The notes beneath the pieces were generated by a model, which was not told the origin of the DNA, made no database searches, and saw only the letters and a list, made by a program, of their open reading frames with translations. DNA of 64,000 bases from Ottelia alismoides (Eukaryota > Streptophyta > Magnoliopsida > Alismatales > Hydrocharitaceae). This document shows, piece after piece, positions 10,982-22,685 of the stretch. The DNA is taken from contig JAZKJV010008274.1 of the NCBI GenBank assembly GCA_037367405.1, positions 310,001 to 374,000 of the forward strand, in the 5' to 3' direction. Positions within the stretch are counted from its first letter, which is position 1. Each line of letters begins with the position of its first letter. The translations under genes were made by a program, and so were the position numbers.

Positions 10982-12506
10982 GGCGTAGTTTTTACCTCGG
11001 TTTTTGACTTAATTTCAAAAATTTTCTGATATTCTTGATTTTACAAATTGTGTTTCTTTTTCTATTTTAGATTGATTTTCATTTTACGACTTTTCTTCGA
11101 TTTTTACAGCTTTTCGTATTTCTTCGTTTGATTTTTTTACAGCCTTTTATGTTTATTTGTTTTCTCTAACTAATTTTTGCAGGGCCTGCAGGTTCAACTA
11201 GCTTCCTTGGAAGCTGAAGCAGTTGAAAGTGCAGAGACCGACCTCTTTGCTCACAGGTTGGTTGCAAAGGGTAGAGTTAGTTAGGGTTCTTCGTTTTCCT
11301 GTAATATTTTTGTAAAAATAAGGGAACTTGCCAATTTTTCTGATTTTCTTAGAAGGTGCCCTGTATGGGCATCCTGACTTGTACCTCCCCTCCCTTTTTC
11401 ATGGTGTTTGCTTCACCGAGAGCCGTGCATTCAGGCGAGCAGGGCACCCACCATGGTTTTTCTCACATTGTCGGTTTTCCGTGGCTTTTCACGAGGCTAG
11501 GTGCTTTCTTAGGTGTTTTTCGATGTCGATTTTTCCTTTTTGCTTGCGCCTTCGTAGTTAGTTCTAAGACTCCGACCTAGGTGTATGTTTTAGGGTAAAT
11601 AAAAAAATAAAAAAATCGTTAGATGCTTGTCTGAAAAATCCAAAAAAAATCAGGACTGCTTTAAATATCTGACATAAAAGACACGTAAAGGATCATCTGC
11701 TTTGGGAGAGTAATCCCCGCACATCAACTGCAGGTACATTTCCAGATGTTGTGAGTGAGGGACGACACTTAAGGCTAGAACCAAAGTCCGGGTCTCCTTA
11801 GGAATACTACTTACTCCATACACCTAACCGTTGTTCTTCATTGGGTACTCTCAGGTAGCCGGCAACGGTCTGAGTTTACTTAGCAGAGTGGGGGGTTTAG
11901 AGGACATTGTGTAATACTCCGTCCTCAAGTAACACGGGTAGCCGAAAACCGTCCGTACTTACCGCCATACTGGCTAAGAATAAGTGGTTTTCTCTAAGGA
12001 CTCGTGACAGTATTTCGGTGAGATTTTGGCACCTATCAGCTCACGATAATTTGTGAAAGTACTTGTATGCCAAAATAACCCTAAAATCGACAAGATAAAA
12101 GATCGAACTCTTACGGTGATCATTAGGTTGTGTTGTTGAATTCGGGGTTTGCTTTGTGTTTACTAGTGAGGCATGTGTTACCGCGTCTTATATGCCTTTC
12201 CCATTCTCTTGATTTGACATCATGCTCTCCCGATTATCTCTTAACATCAAAGATGACGACTCGATAACTATTTCGCTTAGACCCCATGAGCTCTTGATAT
12301 TTTACCATCCATCATACTTCTTCACAAACTCGGGATGACCTCTTCCTGAGTCGGTCCCATCTGATCCCAAGGAGAGTCAGACCTAGACTCCCTCGCCTCC
12401 TAGCCTAGCTTTTGAGGCAGACCCCCCCTCAATTTATCGTCACTTTCTCCTACCGATTTTTCAGAGTTCTTATGAAAAGTTTTCCTTCCCAGAAGATTTG
12501 AAGCAA
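10982..12506 (+). other. Element B untranslated leader with a conserved block
   Basis: This stretch separates the PBS from gag and I see no gene in it. Bases about 11690-12070 contain GACGACACTTAAGGCTAGA, ACGGGTAGCCG, CCGTACTTAC and CACCTATCAGCTC. They recur in the same order in the leader of element E (minus strand, about 40600 down to 40230). Such shared leader sequence between a gag-bearing and a gag-less element is what an RNA packaging or dimerisation signal would look like; that role is inferred. Confidence 0.6.
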
Positions 12507-14187
12507 ATGGCTCGCGGGAAGGGACGAGTAGAGGAGAGGCTAGATGAGGAACCACACATCGATGGAAGATAGGATCCAGCCACAAACATCACAACGGGAA
12601 TTCTGGACACATTGCAACAGATGAATATTTAGATCAGAGATCAGTTCAGAGATCAGAATGAGCTGCGACACAAGATTGCTGCACTCAGAGTAGGAGCCGG
12701 GAACCTACTACCGCATGCCGTGGTTCCCGCAACACTCAAAGATGAGTATGACCATGGCGCTAGAACTTTACATCATTGGATTCGATTACTACCGAATCAA
12801 GGGCCATACGAGTTATGTCCGTCTTTTATCTCATTATTTCCCAAGTTTTATGGGAATGCCGCAGAGGAGCCATTTACCTTTTTGCAACAATTTGAGATGA
12901 TCAGTGGTACGACTAATTACCCTAGAGTTACGCAGGAGGCCATTCGCCTCAAAGCCTTCCCCTTCGCCTTAGCAGATAAGGCGCTTTATTGGCTCAATCA
13001 TCTGGGGAGGAAGATATCTACGTTGACTTACCTGAAGTCCACGTTCATGCGTAAATTCTTTCCTCTGGGATGGATGAACAAATGAGGAGTCAGATCTCCA
13101 ACTTCACTCAGTTGTCGAATGAATCGTTCCACGAGGCATGGGATAGATTCAAGGATCTTACTGAGAGATGTCCTCATCATGAGATTCCATTGAAGGTGCT
13201 AATACAGAACTATTTTGGAGGGCTCCAACCGGATGTCCAGGGGCTTGTGAGTGATGCATGTGGCAGCAACTATCTGAATCGGGATGTCGAGTCTATCTGG
13301 TCCATATTTGAGAGGATGGCAGAGAACTCAAGAGTCGTCGCTCTACTCAGGCATTCCAGAAGGCCCCGCAACCACCACACCACCGAGAGCATCATATGGT
13401 GGTGAACATTTCGTATTTTGAATCCAATACCAACATGGGATACATTAGCGAGAAGTTAACGTTGGTAGATGTGATTCAGAAGCAAGTTCAAGACATACAG
13501 CCGTTGGGCGAGTTGGAGAAACTCTCACCATTGCCTCAATAGTTGAGCAATCTGACGAAGAAGGTGACAGAACTGCAGCTTCAGTATCAGCAGTCTTAAG
13601 CTTCTTCAACCGCACAACTTGCTCAGAGATCTTTACCCGCTCCGCCCACCTGACAGATCCATTTTGTCCAGAGCGAGCCAGAGACTCTGCAGATTGATTG
13701 GCATGAGGATTAGACTTATGCCAATCCCAGCCAGATCACCAACCCGGGAGACAATGATGTTTAGACTCAAGCCACTCTTGACATCAACAAAATATGGTAC
13801 ACTCTGATTCAACCACCTTCACAGTTTTCTTCTCAGAGCGTACATCACCAACAACATCCACAACATTATCCACAGCATGGACGACAACATTATAAGCACC
13901 GACAACACTACACGCAACAACAGTCTCACCAGAACATTTATCAGAGACCACATTCTATTCATCATCTTGCTTCGCAATCATAATCGAATTATTATCAGCA
14001 GCAGCAGCAGTCGCCATATACGCCACAACGATCTCCTCAGCAGTACGCTTCACAACACCAGATGTAGAGGCAGGAGAGAGTAGAAAGCCAGGGTCACCGC
14101 ATCAAACTAGAAATATCTTTGCAAGCCCTGGCACTGAACCAGATCATGGACATGCTGAGCACGCTCTAGACCGCGCATAAGATTGAG
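12507..14187 (+). pseudogene. Element B gag (Athila-type Retrotrans_gag)
   Basis: The frame starts at ATG 12507 (MARGKGRVEERLDEE). The capsid-like core lies at about 12720-13360, with IRLKAFPFAL, ALYWLNHL, FMRKFFP and FHEAWDRFKDL followed by CPHHEI, the signature of Athila gag. Gag forms the virus-like particle that packages element RNA in the cytoplasm. Two TAG stops precede the core, a one-base frameshift falls at about 13075, and another frame change falls near 13390. From about 13560 the chain becomes rich in Gln and His, with many CAG-to-TAG stops. I see no zinc knuckle. The start is supported by agreement of its frame with the core. Confidence 0.88.
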
Positions 14188-15850
14188 ATGGAGCGGGTTC
14201 ACCATCATCTGGATGAGTTAACCTCGCCTATGACCACTCTTCCAGCACAACCTCAAAAGGACCCAAATAATAAAAGGAGGCACCCAGATCAGGTAGAGAA
14301 AACAACAAGTATGAACTCTTTTCCTGAATTTTTATCTAAGTTCATTCGTCTCAGGAGCGGTAAATCGCCACAAATACTTGATCGGGAGGAGGAGATGGCA
14401 CAAGGAGAGGAGCGAGAGCTAGACCATGATACACAGGTTGAGGATGAGAACCGCGACGATGATAGGGATCAACCACTTGATGATCAGGGAGAAGGGAGCG
14501 ATGCTGAGACGGTCGATATGGACTTAGGTGAATCAGACGATGACACCACGTCAGGCCATGAAGACGCACCCGAAGCTAATTTGCCCTTTCCTGTTTTAGA
14601 GAGTTATATATATAATTTTGGGACTCTGATGTACAAGTTGATCCCGATTGCAATAAGAAAAGAATTTTGTTCCTGAAATTGTTTCTTTTACCAATGCTTT
14701 GTATTGAAAAGAAAATAAAAAATCAAAAAAAATGTTGTTACTCCAGAGACCGATCATTTATTGAAAGATCATATTTTTCTAAAGATTCCACTTCACGATG
14801 CATTGGATCATTTTCTTACGCTCAAGAATCAGTTGAGGAACAGATGCACAACACGTAGGAAAAAGAGATCACGAGTTGAGAAGCATGTATTGACCAAGGC
14901 AACTTCGTGTGCTATTCGGAACAAGATACCAAAGAAGAAAAGAGATTATGGAGATCACTATGTCACATGTCATATTGAAGATGCCACATTCCATCATACT
15001 CTATTAGATAATGGTTCCTCGATCAATTTACTTCCATCCTCTTTGCTTGATAAGCTCAAGCTAGGTCCTCTCTACAAATCACGAGAGATACTTCAGTTTG
15101 TTGATCGATCTGTGAAGAGACCGAGAGATGTATTGAGGAACATTATCGTAACCATTCAGGACTTGCAGTTTCCAATGGACTATACTGTCCTAGACATGAC
15201 GTGCCCGACACAGTTACATCTTGCTCCATTCATTCTCAGGAGACCCTTCTTATAGATATCAAGATCACTCTTTGACTATGATGCTGGGAGAGTATCATTC
15301 CGCATAGACAGTGGAGAGATACACATTGAGATGGCGAGAGAATGTAGCAGTCCTAGATCAGTATTGTCATTTACTTCATAGGACTCTAGTCTTGCAGAAG
15401 ATTGCCGAAACATAGATGAGACATAGTCTCTTGATCTTGAGTGCAACTATTTTGATAACCACGATATCCTTCAGGAGGATAGGGTAGATCACATGGTACC
15501 TAGGTCTGCAGATAACTATTCATATACAGATACAGAGTTTACATCAGATCCAGATGAGCAGTTAGTAGCAGTAGACATCTCAGTGTCACAGATTGAGAGT
15601 ACACATATTCCAGCATAAGAGTCAGTTGATTTTATATCACAGATCGTACAATCTATTGAACATAGAGAGTCAGATGGTGTAATGGTTACATATATAGACA
15701 CCTTCTGTAGTCCAACTCCAGAGACGCATACTTCATAAAAGAGAGCTATGCCACATACAGAAGTTACTTACAGAGGCGGCTCTACTTGCTTAGCCAGGGA
15801 TCGGAACGCAAATAAAAACCAAAATATTCAATACTACCTAGATTGAAGTG
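14188..15850 (+). pseudogene. Element B retropepsin with acidic linker and long C-terminal tail
   Basis: 14188-14676 encodes a charged linker rich in Asp and Glu. From about 14740 a new frame leads into the aspartic protease. Its active-site region reads LLDNGSSINLLP, where the family has D-S/T-G, so the middle residue has become Asn. A typical retropepsin continuation follows (LKLGPL, ILQFVDRSVKRP, DYTVLDM, APFILRRPFL). The tail after 15255 continues in the same frame with a few stops to about 15850, is acidic and Ser-rich, and matches no domain I know. Retropepsin cleaves Gag and Pol polyproteins. RT does not follow, unlike in G2. Confidence 0.85.
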
Positions 15851-15990
15851 ATCTACTTTGTACATGATGCATGACTACTCTTCCACTTCATCTCATCCTA
15901 TACAGAGACCTGTGAAGCCAATTGATTTTATGAAGTACACACTTGTATATTCTCCGTAGATCACAATCGTCCCCATTTTTTGTTCATCTT

Positions 15991-16410
15991 CTATTCTTAG
16001 GATACCAGATCTTAAGTATGGGGGGACCGATTGCCCGCTGATGCTCGTTTTCAATTTTTGATCTTTTTACTTTTCTTTTGTATATCCTTTCTTTTACTCT
16101 AATCATTGGTCCCTAATTTTGGCTACACTCTTTTCTATACTTAGGATGCCTTATCCTAAGTATAGGGGGGATCGAGTGATTTCGATGATTTCATTTTCTT
16201 TCTCCTTTTGTTCTTTTGGTTGTATATTCTTTTCCCTCGGTCATCTTATTTTTATTCCACTATACTTACGATGACCTGATCGTAAGTATAGGGGAGTCGA
16301 CTGACTTCACATCACTTATTCTTTTTCACCCACTTTTACTTAACACAAGTTATGTCCTCATTTTTCTTTTTTGACGCTATGAGGACATAACACAAGCTAA
16401 GTATAGGGGG
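15991..16410 (+). other. Element B 3' UTR hairpin array
   Basis: Hairpins lie at 15991-16021, 16135-16165 and 16260-16291. A long one lies at 16338-16410, with a perfect 12 bp inner stem GTTATGTCCTCA/TGAGGACATAAC. Every 3' arm ends in TAAGTAT followed by a run of four to six G, after AG in three of them. The 16260 copy has CTTACGAT paired with ATCGTAAG where others have CTTAGGAT/ATCCTAAG, a compensated base change. Confidence 0.88.
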
Positions 16411-17980
16411 TGCGTATATATTTTATATATACTTTTGTCCATAGCTCGTACTTTTATGTATTTCTATATCTACAAAATCCATAAATGTGGGTGAGGGTAA
16501 ATTATTTATAAAATCCTTGTAACGAAGTCAAATATGTTTAAAATCCTTATTTAAAATCCTTAATTTAAAATATGTATTTAAAATATGTATAACATTTATT
16601 TAAAATCCTATATATTAAAATATGTATAAATTTCAGTTAATCCTTGTAAAATACTTTTTATATAAAATTTGTAAAATCCATTAGTTATTTAATCCAAATA
16701 AAATATGGGTAATTTATTTTGTAAAATTTTTGTACATAAACTTGTTAATAAAAATCACTCAATCCATAAAAATGTAAAGTCTAAAATTCATAAAAAAAAT
16801 ATAAAATGTTAAAATCCATAAAATTGAGTAAATTACAAAAAATATACTTCACAAAAACACGGTTGCATTTGCATTAACATTTTTCAGAATAAATTTGATT
16901 TCTAGAACTAAAGATTGCGAAAAGTCTAAAGGATGGAGCTTGATTATGGCTTTTAACTTTCATTGTAAGGAGCCTAGTTAGGAACTGGAATTTAGACTCT
17001 TCAGGTCTTTGACTTAAATCTTTAGGTTCCATGAGACCATGTTTGTGAAGTCAACTCGAAAAGTGCCTAAGTAGAACACTTGGTGTCATCTATTTAACTC
17101 TTCATCAGTGAATCAATTTTGGACACATGCACATTGCACTTAGCTCAACTTGCATGGGGCTGCAAAGGGCAATCCAACTTGGTAGTGCATTTCTATCCTT
17201 GTCTTTGCGGCATTGACGTCTAAAGACATGAGAGATTGGGGTTGTGATAGTTGCTTCGGATGAGGGAAGGATCTGCTGACTCAATTTTTGTAAGACCTCA
17301 AAAAATGGATGGAATAATAAGATGCTATATCCGTTGAGGCACAAAGAGATGAATGTAGTGCAATCAAGACTATAAAGCCAATTCAAAGAAGAAACCACAA
17401 AATACAAATACGACCACAGTGGTCCGAGCTTCTACCAAAAATCCTGCACATCTTAGTGGAGACTTAGCTACACCGACTGGGCTTCACAAGGAGATGCGTC
17501 TACACTGGTCGCACCAGTTCTTTTCTCATTCTTCGACTTCCTCTCTATATTCGATTGTGGACATAGCACGAACTGACCTCAGAAGGGAATACCTCCCTCC
17601 CTGAGGAAAGAGTAGCTGGATAAGGAACCAATAGGAGTGTATGGCCAGGATGGGCGGTTTCTTCGCTTCTTTCAAAGCGGGAAGAGCTAAAACAATTCAC
17701 ACACCGTACAAATTGATTTAAAGGTTGATAGAGTTTGCGATATGAATGAGTAGATCTGAACTGGCTGTTGAGGTGAACTTAAACAAGGATCTGTGGAACT
17801 TATGGATAGGTAAGGTAATCCAAATCCTAGTTAAGGCTTCGTCAAAATGCTTCTTTCAGGCCCGACAAGCTCTGTCCTTTGACTGTTCTCATGAATTGGT
17901 TTAGGAAAACAAATTCATTCAAAGTTTCTTTCTTTTTCCTTATTTTTCAAATAAGTGTTTGCTAAGGACTAGCAAAGTTT
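16411..17980 (+). other. Element B 3' UTR, AT-rich spacer and conserved blocks
   Basis: No gene is visible. 16490-16890 is AT-rich, with repeated AAAATCC and TAAAATATGT words. Blocks shared with other Athila elements here follow: GGATGGAGCTTGATT (16930-16945); ACACATGCACATTGCACTTAG (about 17120) with the general form seen in D, E and G2; paired GCTACACCGACTGG / CTACACTGG motifs at about 17468 and 17510; GAAGGGAATACC at about 17583; and TTTGCTA-AGGAC-TAGCAAA, a perfect mini-hairpin directly before the polypurine tract. Confidence 0.65.
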
Positions 17981-17993
17981 AAGTATAGGGGGT
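17981..17993 (+). other. Element B polypurine tract
   Basis: AAGTATAGGGGG (plus one T) directly precedes the 3' LTR. This primes plus-strand DNA synthesis. It is the same string as the 3' arm of the hairpins at 16135 and 16338. Confidence 0.85.
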
Positions 17994-20956
17994 TGACGAA
18001 TCCACGATTCAATAACATTCTGTCTGCATTTTGTCTTAAAACCCTTAACAAATACATGTAAATATCCATTAAATTCCACTTTTTAAAAAACCATAGGCAT
18101 GAATAAAAATGTACTTTTATGCATTAAAATCATGTAAATAAATAAAAGAATAAAAAAGATAAAAAATATAAATAAAGGCAAATTGTAGATATGTATATAT
18201 GTACAATATGACTTGTAAAAAATAAATATAGCTGAAATATATATTTATAACCTAATCCCTGAGATCAAGTCAACATGGATTGGTCGACAAATAAATAAGT
18301 AGGGGAAGATAAGGAAGAAAACAAATAAAAAATAATTAATTGTGCATCTCAGATATTCTTCATTAATTATCCAATAAATATCAAAACTTTAAAGATTTTT
18401 TATTAATTCATACCAACATATTTTTCACCAAACTCTTCTCCTAATTATTTCTAAAAATGTATAGAATAATATAAAAATAAGTTAAAAATAATATATACCA
18501 AGAAATCCAACTTGTAAGTTGGCAAAATCTCAACTTCCGAACCTCATAACTTTCTCATATGAACTCCAATTTCACGCTACTCACCTTTAAAATATGAAAA
18601 TAATATTATCTAATTAATGAAGTGATTTCACTAAAATCAAATTCCGTTTGCAAAAAAGTTACTTTTGGGACCTAACCACAACTGGGTTTCTGGGCTAATT
18701 ATTTAATTATAACACCTTATTTGTTATTTTAAAAATTTTATATTTTGTAATTAATTTCGTGATCTTGTATTTTAATCTAACTTTATTTCACAATTTTTGG
18801 AATTTATTTATTATTTTTAATAAATCAAAAACCCTGATTTATAGGAATAAATGAACTATATATTTTATATATCTATTTATTGATATATCTAAATTAATTT
18901 ATTAAAATCTACAAAAATTCATACATATTCTATTTATTAACCTAATAATTAAGAAAATATAAAAATGGTATATTATTTATTAATTTATTAAGTTAAAAAT
19001 ACAAAACCTATTAATTAAGTATTATTTATACTTACTTATTAATATAATATTTATATTTCATAAAATAATTATTATTTATTAAAATTAGTTATACTATAAT
19101 TTAGATAATTCAATTACCTACATTTTTCGTTTTTATACCTAATTAAAATAAGGCCATTTACTATTTAATTCGTAATTAATAAGTTATTTATTAACCTGGC
19201 CAACCAGGTGATGACATGTGTCAGCACTTGGGACCTTCTTCTTCACGAAGATCGTCCGGAGTTTGTTCTAACCACCGATCTTCTGGTTTTTAAACAAGTA
19301 GCCTCAAAGCTTCTTTCTCCATTCTAACCCGTCAGATCTCTTCTCCTAACAAACCTCCTCCACGCTGGCCATTGATCTCCTAACTACCTTCTTCCATTCA
19401 CCAATAAACCCCCCAACGATCTCCATTAAGAACTTTTCCTGAGCTTTCAGTTTCCAGATCCCCCTCGCCTTCAACCCACCTTCAACATCGTGCTCCGCCT
19501 CACACCGGTCATGACAGGGCTCGAGGAAGGATCCGCGTGGAAGAGGATACATCGGAGGAGAGTTCCAAAGCGAATCGCAGCCTTGCATCATGTCACGCGG
19601 TCACGTCGAGCTCTGGTTTACCGCCCGTTGAGCTACTACCGGAGGTCATACACCTCCAGTTCACATGTAACACCTCCACCATTTTGCAATTTTAATTCTA
19701 AATATCTGAGCCATGATTAGAGTAGATAACGACGTAATTCAGTTCCTTAATCACCAACATTAGATGCCATCCATTATCATCATCTCAAACTCAATTCAAA
19801 TAATCCAGAAACGTTTCCCATTTTTAGCATTTTAATTGTTTGACATTTTCGGGACAGCATTCATTTGATCTGCAAAACCTTTAAATCTCGTGCCGATTCT
19901 TTGAGAATCGAGCAACAAAAATCTCAACTTACAGGTTATAATATCATCCGAAGCTTAAAAATCTCCATCTGGAGCTTCCAAAGACCAAGGAAGATCAAAG
20001 AACCACTATCTTCATCAATCTCCAGGTTTGCCTGAGCCGTCACCTTTGCTGGCGAATCTCAGCTTCCTACGACCACCTCCGGATCGCTTCACCCGCAGGC
20101 GAGCTCAAAGGGAGAAGGTGTCTCTCTTCTGGCCCTACCAGAGACCCAAAAGCTTCACCGGATGCCGTGGATAAATCGAAGAAGGAACGCCATTGCTGCA
20201 GCTGCGCAAGGACTGAAGAACACCTAGAACACTTCCAGGTGCACAGTTGGCCGCCACGTGTCTAGAACGGACGATCCTGATCGCGCGTTAGAATCTAATC
20301 AGAGAAGTTCAATCTGAAGCGGTAGAAGTTTTGCAACTTAAACTCAGTGAAAATCCAGAAACCTCACCCCACTCCAGACCTTTCTAGATATTGCATTTAG
20401 GTCGCAGTGCAGGGACCTAAATGTGATAAAACTACTGTTCTTTGTAGTTTAGTCCCTGAGCAGGGACCATTTTGTAACAGAATTTATTAATTTTTTTACA
20501 CTTCCACCTTTGGGTTGTAGGGGTATTTTGAACCTTATTTTTTTATATTTTCTCCCCAAATTGTTAGGGTAGTTACACAAATACCCTAGATTTATTTCTA
20601 GGTATTTTTCACAGCTTTTCATCGCTTCGTTTCTTCGATTTAATTTTTGTAAGGCCGAGTCAGTTTTGAGTCCTAGTAAAAACCAAGAATAAAGTAAAGT
20701 TTTCGAGATTTCTTTCTTGCATCAAAAATCGAGTTTAAATATTCTGCCTCCTTGTGTTCGACTCATGCACACTTACCTGGATAAAAATATAGTGTAGACA
20801 AAATAGGAGAGAGAAGAAGCAGCTTATTCTCATAATCTCTCTCTCTCCCCTATTTCATTGATTTTTGTTTGATAAACCGAGTTTGATTTTGCGGTTATTT
20901 CTACATTGACAACTCTCTATATCAAATAACTGTGGGTCTGATTTTCATGCTTATCA
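17994..20956 (+). repeat. Element B 3' LTR
   Basis: It begins TGACGAATCC and ends GCTTATCA, directly followed by the CTTAT duplication. It aligns with 8041-10960 throughout, with frequent single-base differences and small indels. The CACGTG palindrome and the TATA box are both degraded here. Confidence 0.94.
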
Positions 20957-20961
20957 CTTAT

Positions 20962-21154
20962 ACATCTTCGTAATTCCTGGATGAATAGATAATCTAGAAC
21001 AACACGCTTCATGTAAGATGTCTTTCCTCAGTTCAGGTGTGTTTGATACACAAACTCTGTAATGGTTATATAGTAACCCAGCTTGTATATGGAATCCCTC
21101 TATCTTATTCTTCTCAAGTTGTTGCCTCAAGTCTTTAAGGACTGGATCATCCTC
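20962..21154 (-). pseudogene. Element C integrase N-terminus (zinc-binding region), cut by B
   Basis: The minus-strand translation reads DPVLKDLRQQLEKNKIEGF, then GLLYNHYRVCVSNTPELRK, CSRLSIHPGITKMYK, where B interrupts. It resumes at 8040 with KDLHSYFWW and the CxxC-type pair in NSCFTCNRVK. The His of IHPG is part of the HHCC zinc-binding motif. Confidence 0.88.
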
Positions 21155-22685
21155 TTATCCTTTCTTTATTCTATCCCAGATCTCTAGTTTGTATCGGCGA
21201 GGAATAGTTATAGTATCGACACTACTATCAAATGGTTTCCATTCACTTAACGTTGATAGTACACCCCTGAAGTGGATATCACTCACCAACCCATGTGAAT
21301 AAATTCTTCTACCAAGGACATCTACTATGACGTTCCCCTTACCGAGGTGGTAGGAGATAGTGCAATCATAGTCCTTCAACAACTCTAGCCATCGTCCCTG
21401 TCTCATATTGAGCTCCTTCTGATCAAACAGATATTTCAATCTTTTATGATCGGTGAAGATTTCAAAAGTAATACCAGAGATGTATTGTCTCCATATCTTT
21501 AAAGGGAAAACTATGGCAACTAATTCATGGTCATGTGTCGGGTAGTTCTTCTCACATGCATACGTAACTACCTTACCATGTTGCATAAGAACTGCTCCAA
21601 GTCACTCTTTAGATGCGTTAGTGAACATTGTAAACCCTTCACTCCTAGAGAGTAGAGTAAGGATAGGTGCAGATGATAGGCATTCTTTCAGTGTCTGAAA
21701 ACTAGCTCCGCATGCGTTGGACCATATGAATGGAACTTCCTTCTGAGTCAACCCAATCATTGGCAATGCTATTCGTGAAAAGTTCTTCACAAATCTTCTA
21801 TAATACTCAGCTAAACCCAGAAAAGATCGGATTTCTGTGACAGTCTTCAGGCGTTCCCAACTCATCACTGTACTAACCTTTGTAGGATCAACTGATATAC
21901 CTTCCTCAAAAATAACATGGCCTAAGAAGGATACTACGGACAACCAGAAGTCACATTTGCTATATTTAGCATACATTTTGTTCTTCCTTAATATTTCAAG
22001 TGCCTTCCGGAGATGATGTTTATGTTGGCACTTATCCTTGGAGTTAATAAGCATGTAATCAATAAATACTACTACAAAGTGGTCTAGGAACTACTTGAAT
22101 ACTCTACTCATGAGATCCATAAAAGCTACCAGAGCATTTGTCAGTCCAAAAGGCATAACTAAGAATTAATAATGTCCATATCTAGTTCGAAAGGCTATCT
22201 TGGGAATATCAACATCTTAATCTTTAATTGGTGGTATCCAGATCTTAAGTCAATCTTGGAATACACAGTTGAACCTTGTACATGGTCAAAGAGATCATCT
22301 ATTCTTGACAGAGGATACTTGTTCTTTACTATCTTCTTGTTTAACTGTCTATAGTCAATGCACAACCACATTGACCCATCCTTTTTCCTCACAAACAAGA
22401 TAGGTGCACCCCATGGTGAAGTACTAGGATAAATGAATCCTTTATCTAACAGTTCTTGTAATTGTACTTTAACTCTCACAACCCAGTTGGTGCCATCCTA
22501 TATGGAGGCATAGAGTTAGGCTGAGTATCAGGTGTGAGAGAGATTTCAAATTCAATCTCTCGCTCAGGTGGTAATTCAGTTAGTTCCTCTAGAAATACAT
22601 CAGGAAACTCGCACATTATAGGTACATCTTCTATCATTCTGTCTAACCCTGATGTAGTGGTCACATAAGCTAAATAACTTGGCAC
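21155..22685 (-). pseudogene. Element C reverse transcriptase and RNase H
   Basis: In minus-strand order: the linker EFPDVFLEELTELPPEREIE at about 22600; the RT fingers with [30 protein letters not shown] and [10 protein letters not shown] (22195-22479); a catalytic region near 22060 that reads FIDYMLIN; the thumb and connection (GHVIFEEGISVDPTKV, SFLGLAEYYRRFVKNFS); and RNase H with FTNASKE, ATYP-like NYPTHDHELVA and FTDHKRLKYLF. RT should have Y/F-x-D-D, but the second Asp is Tyr here, which abolishes polymerase activity. Stops occur after FTNASKE and near 22150, so the gene is dead. Confidence 0.9.

Larger units (their letters stand above)
8041..20956 (+). mobile_element. Element B, non-autonomous Athila-like element with gag and retropepsin only
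   Basis: It is full length, with a perfect 5 bp target duplication CTTAT (8036-8040 and 20957-20961). LTRs are 2920 and 2963 bases. Order: 5' LTR, tRNA-Asp type PBS, 1.5 kb leader, gag, retropepsin with a long acidic tail, hairpin array, conserved 3' UTR, polypurine tract and 3' LTR. Between the retropepsin tail (about 15850) and the hairpins there is no room for RT, RNase H or integrase, and none can be read. It lies in the integrase gene of C and is the youngest layer of the chain A > D > C > B. The LTRs differ from each other at many positions, so it is not recent. Confidence 0.95.

Noticed and set aside
11328..11580. Two overlapping frames of about 75 codons in B's leader
   Set aside because: No domain, no conservation in the leaders of D or E, and they lie upstream of the gag start in an untranslated region.
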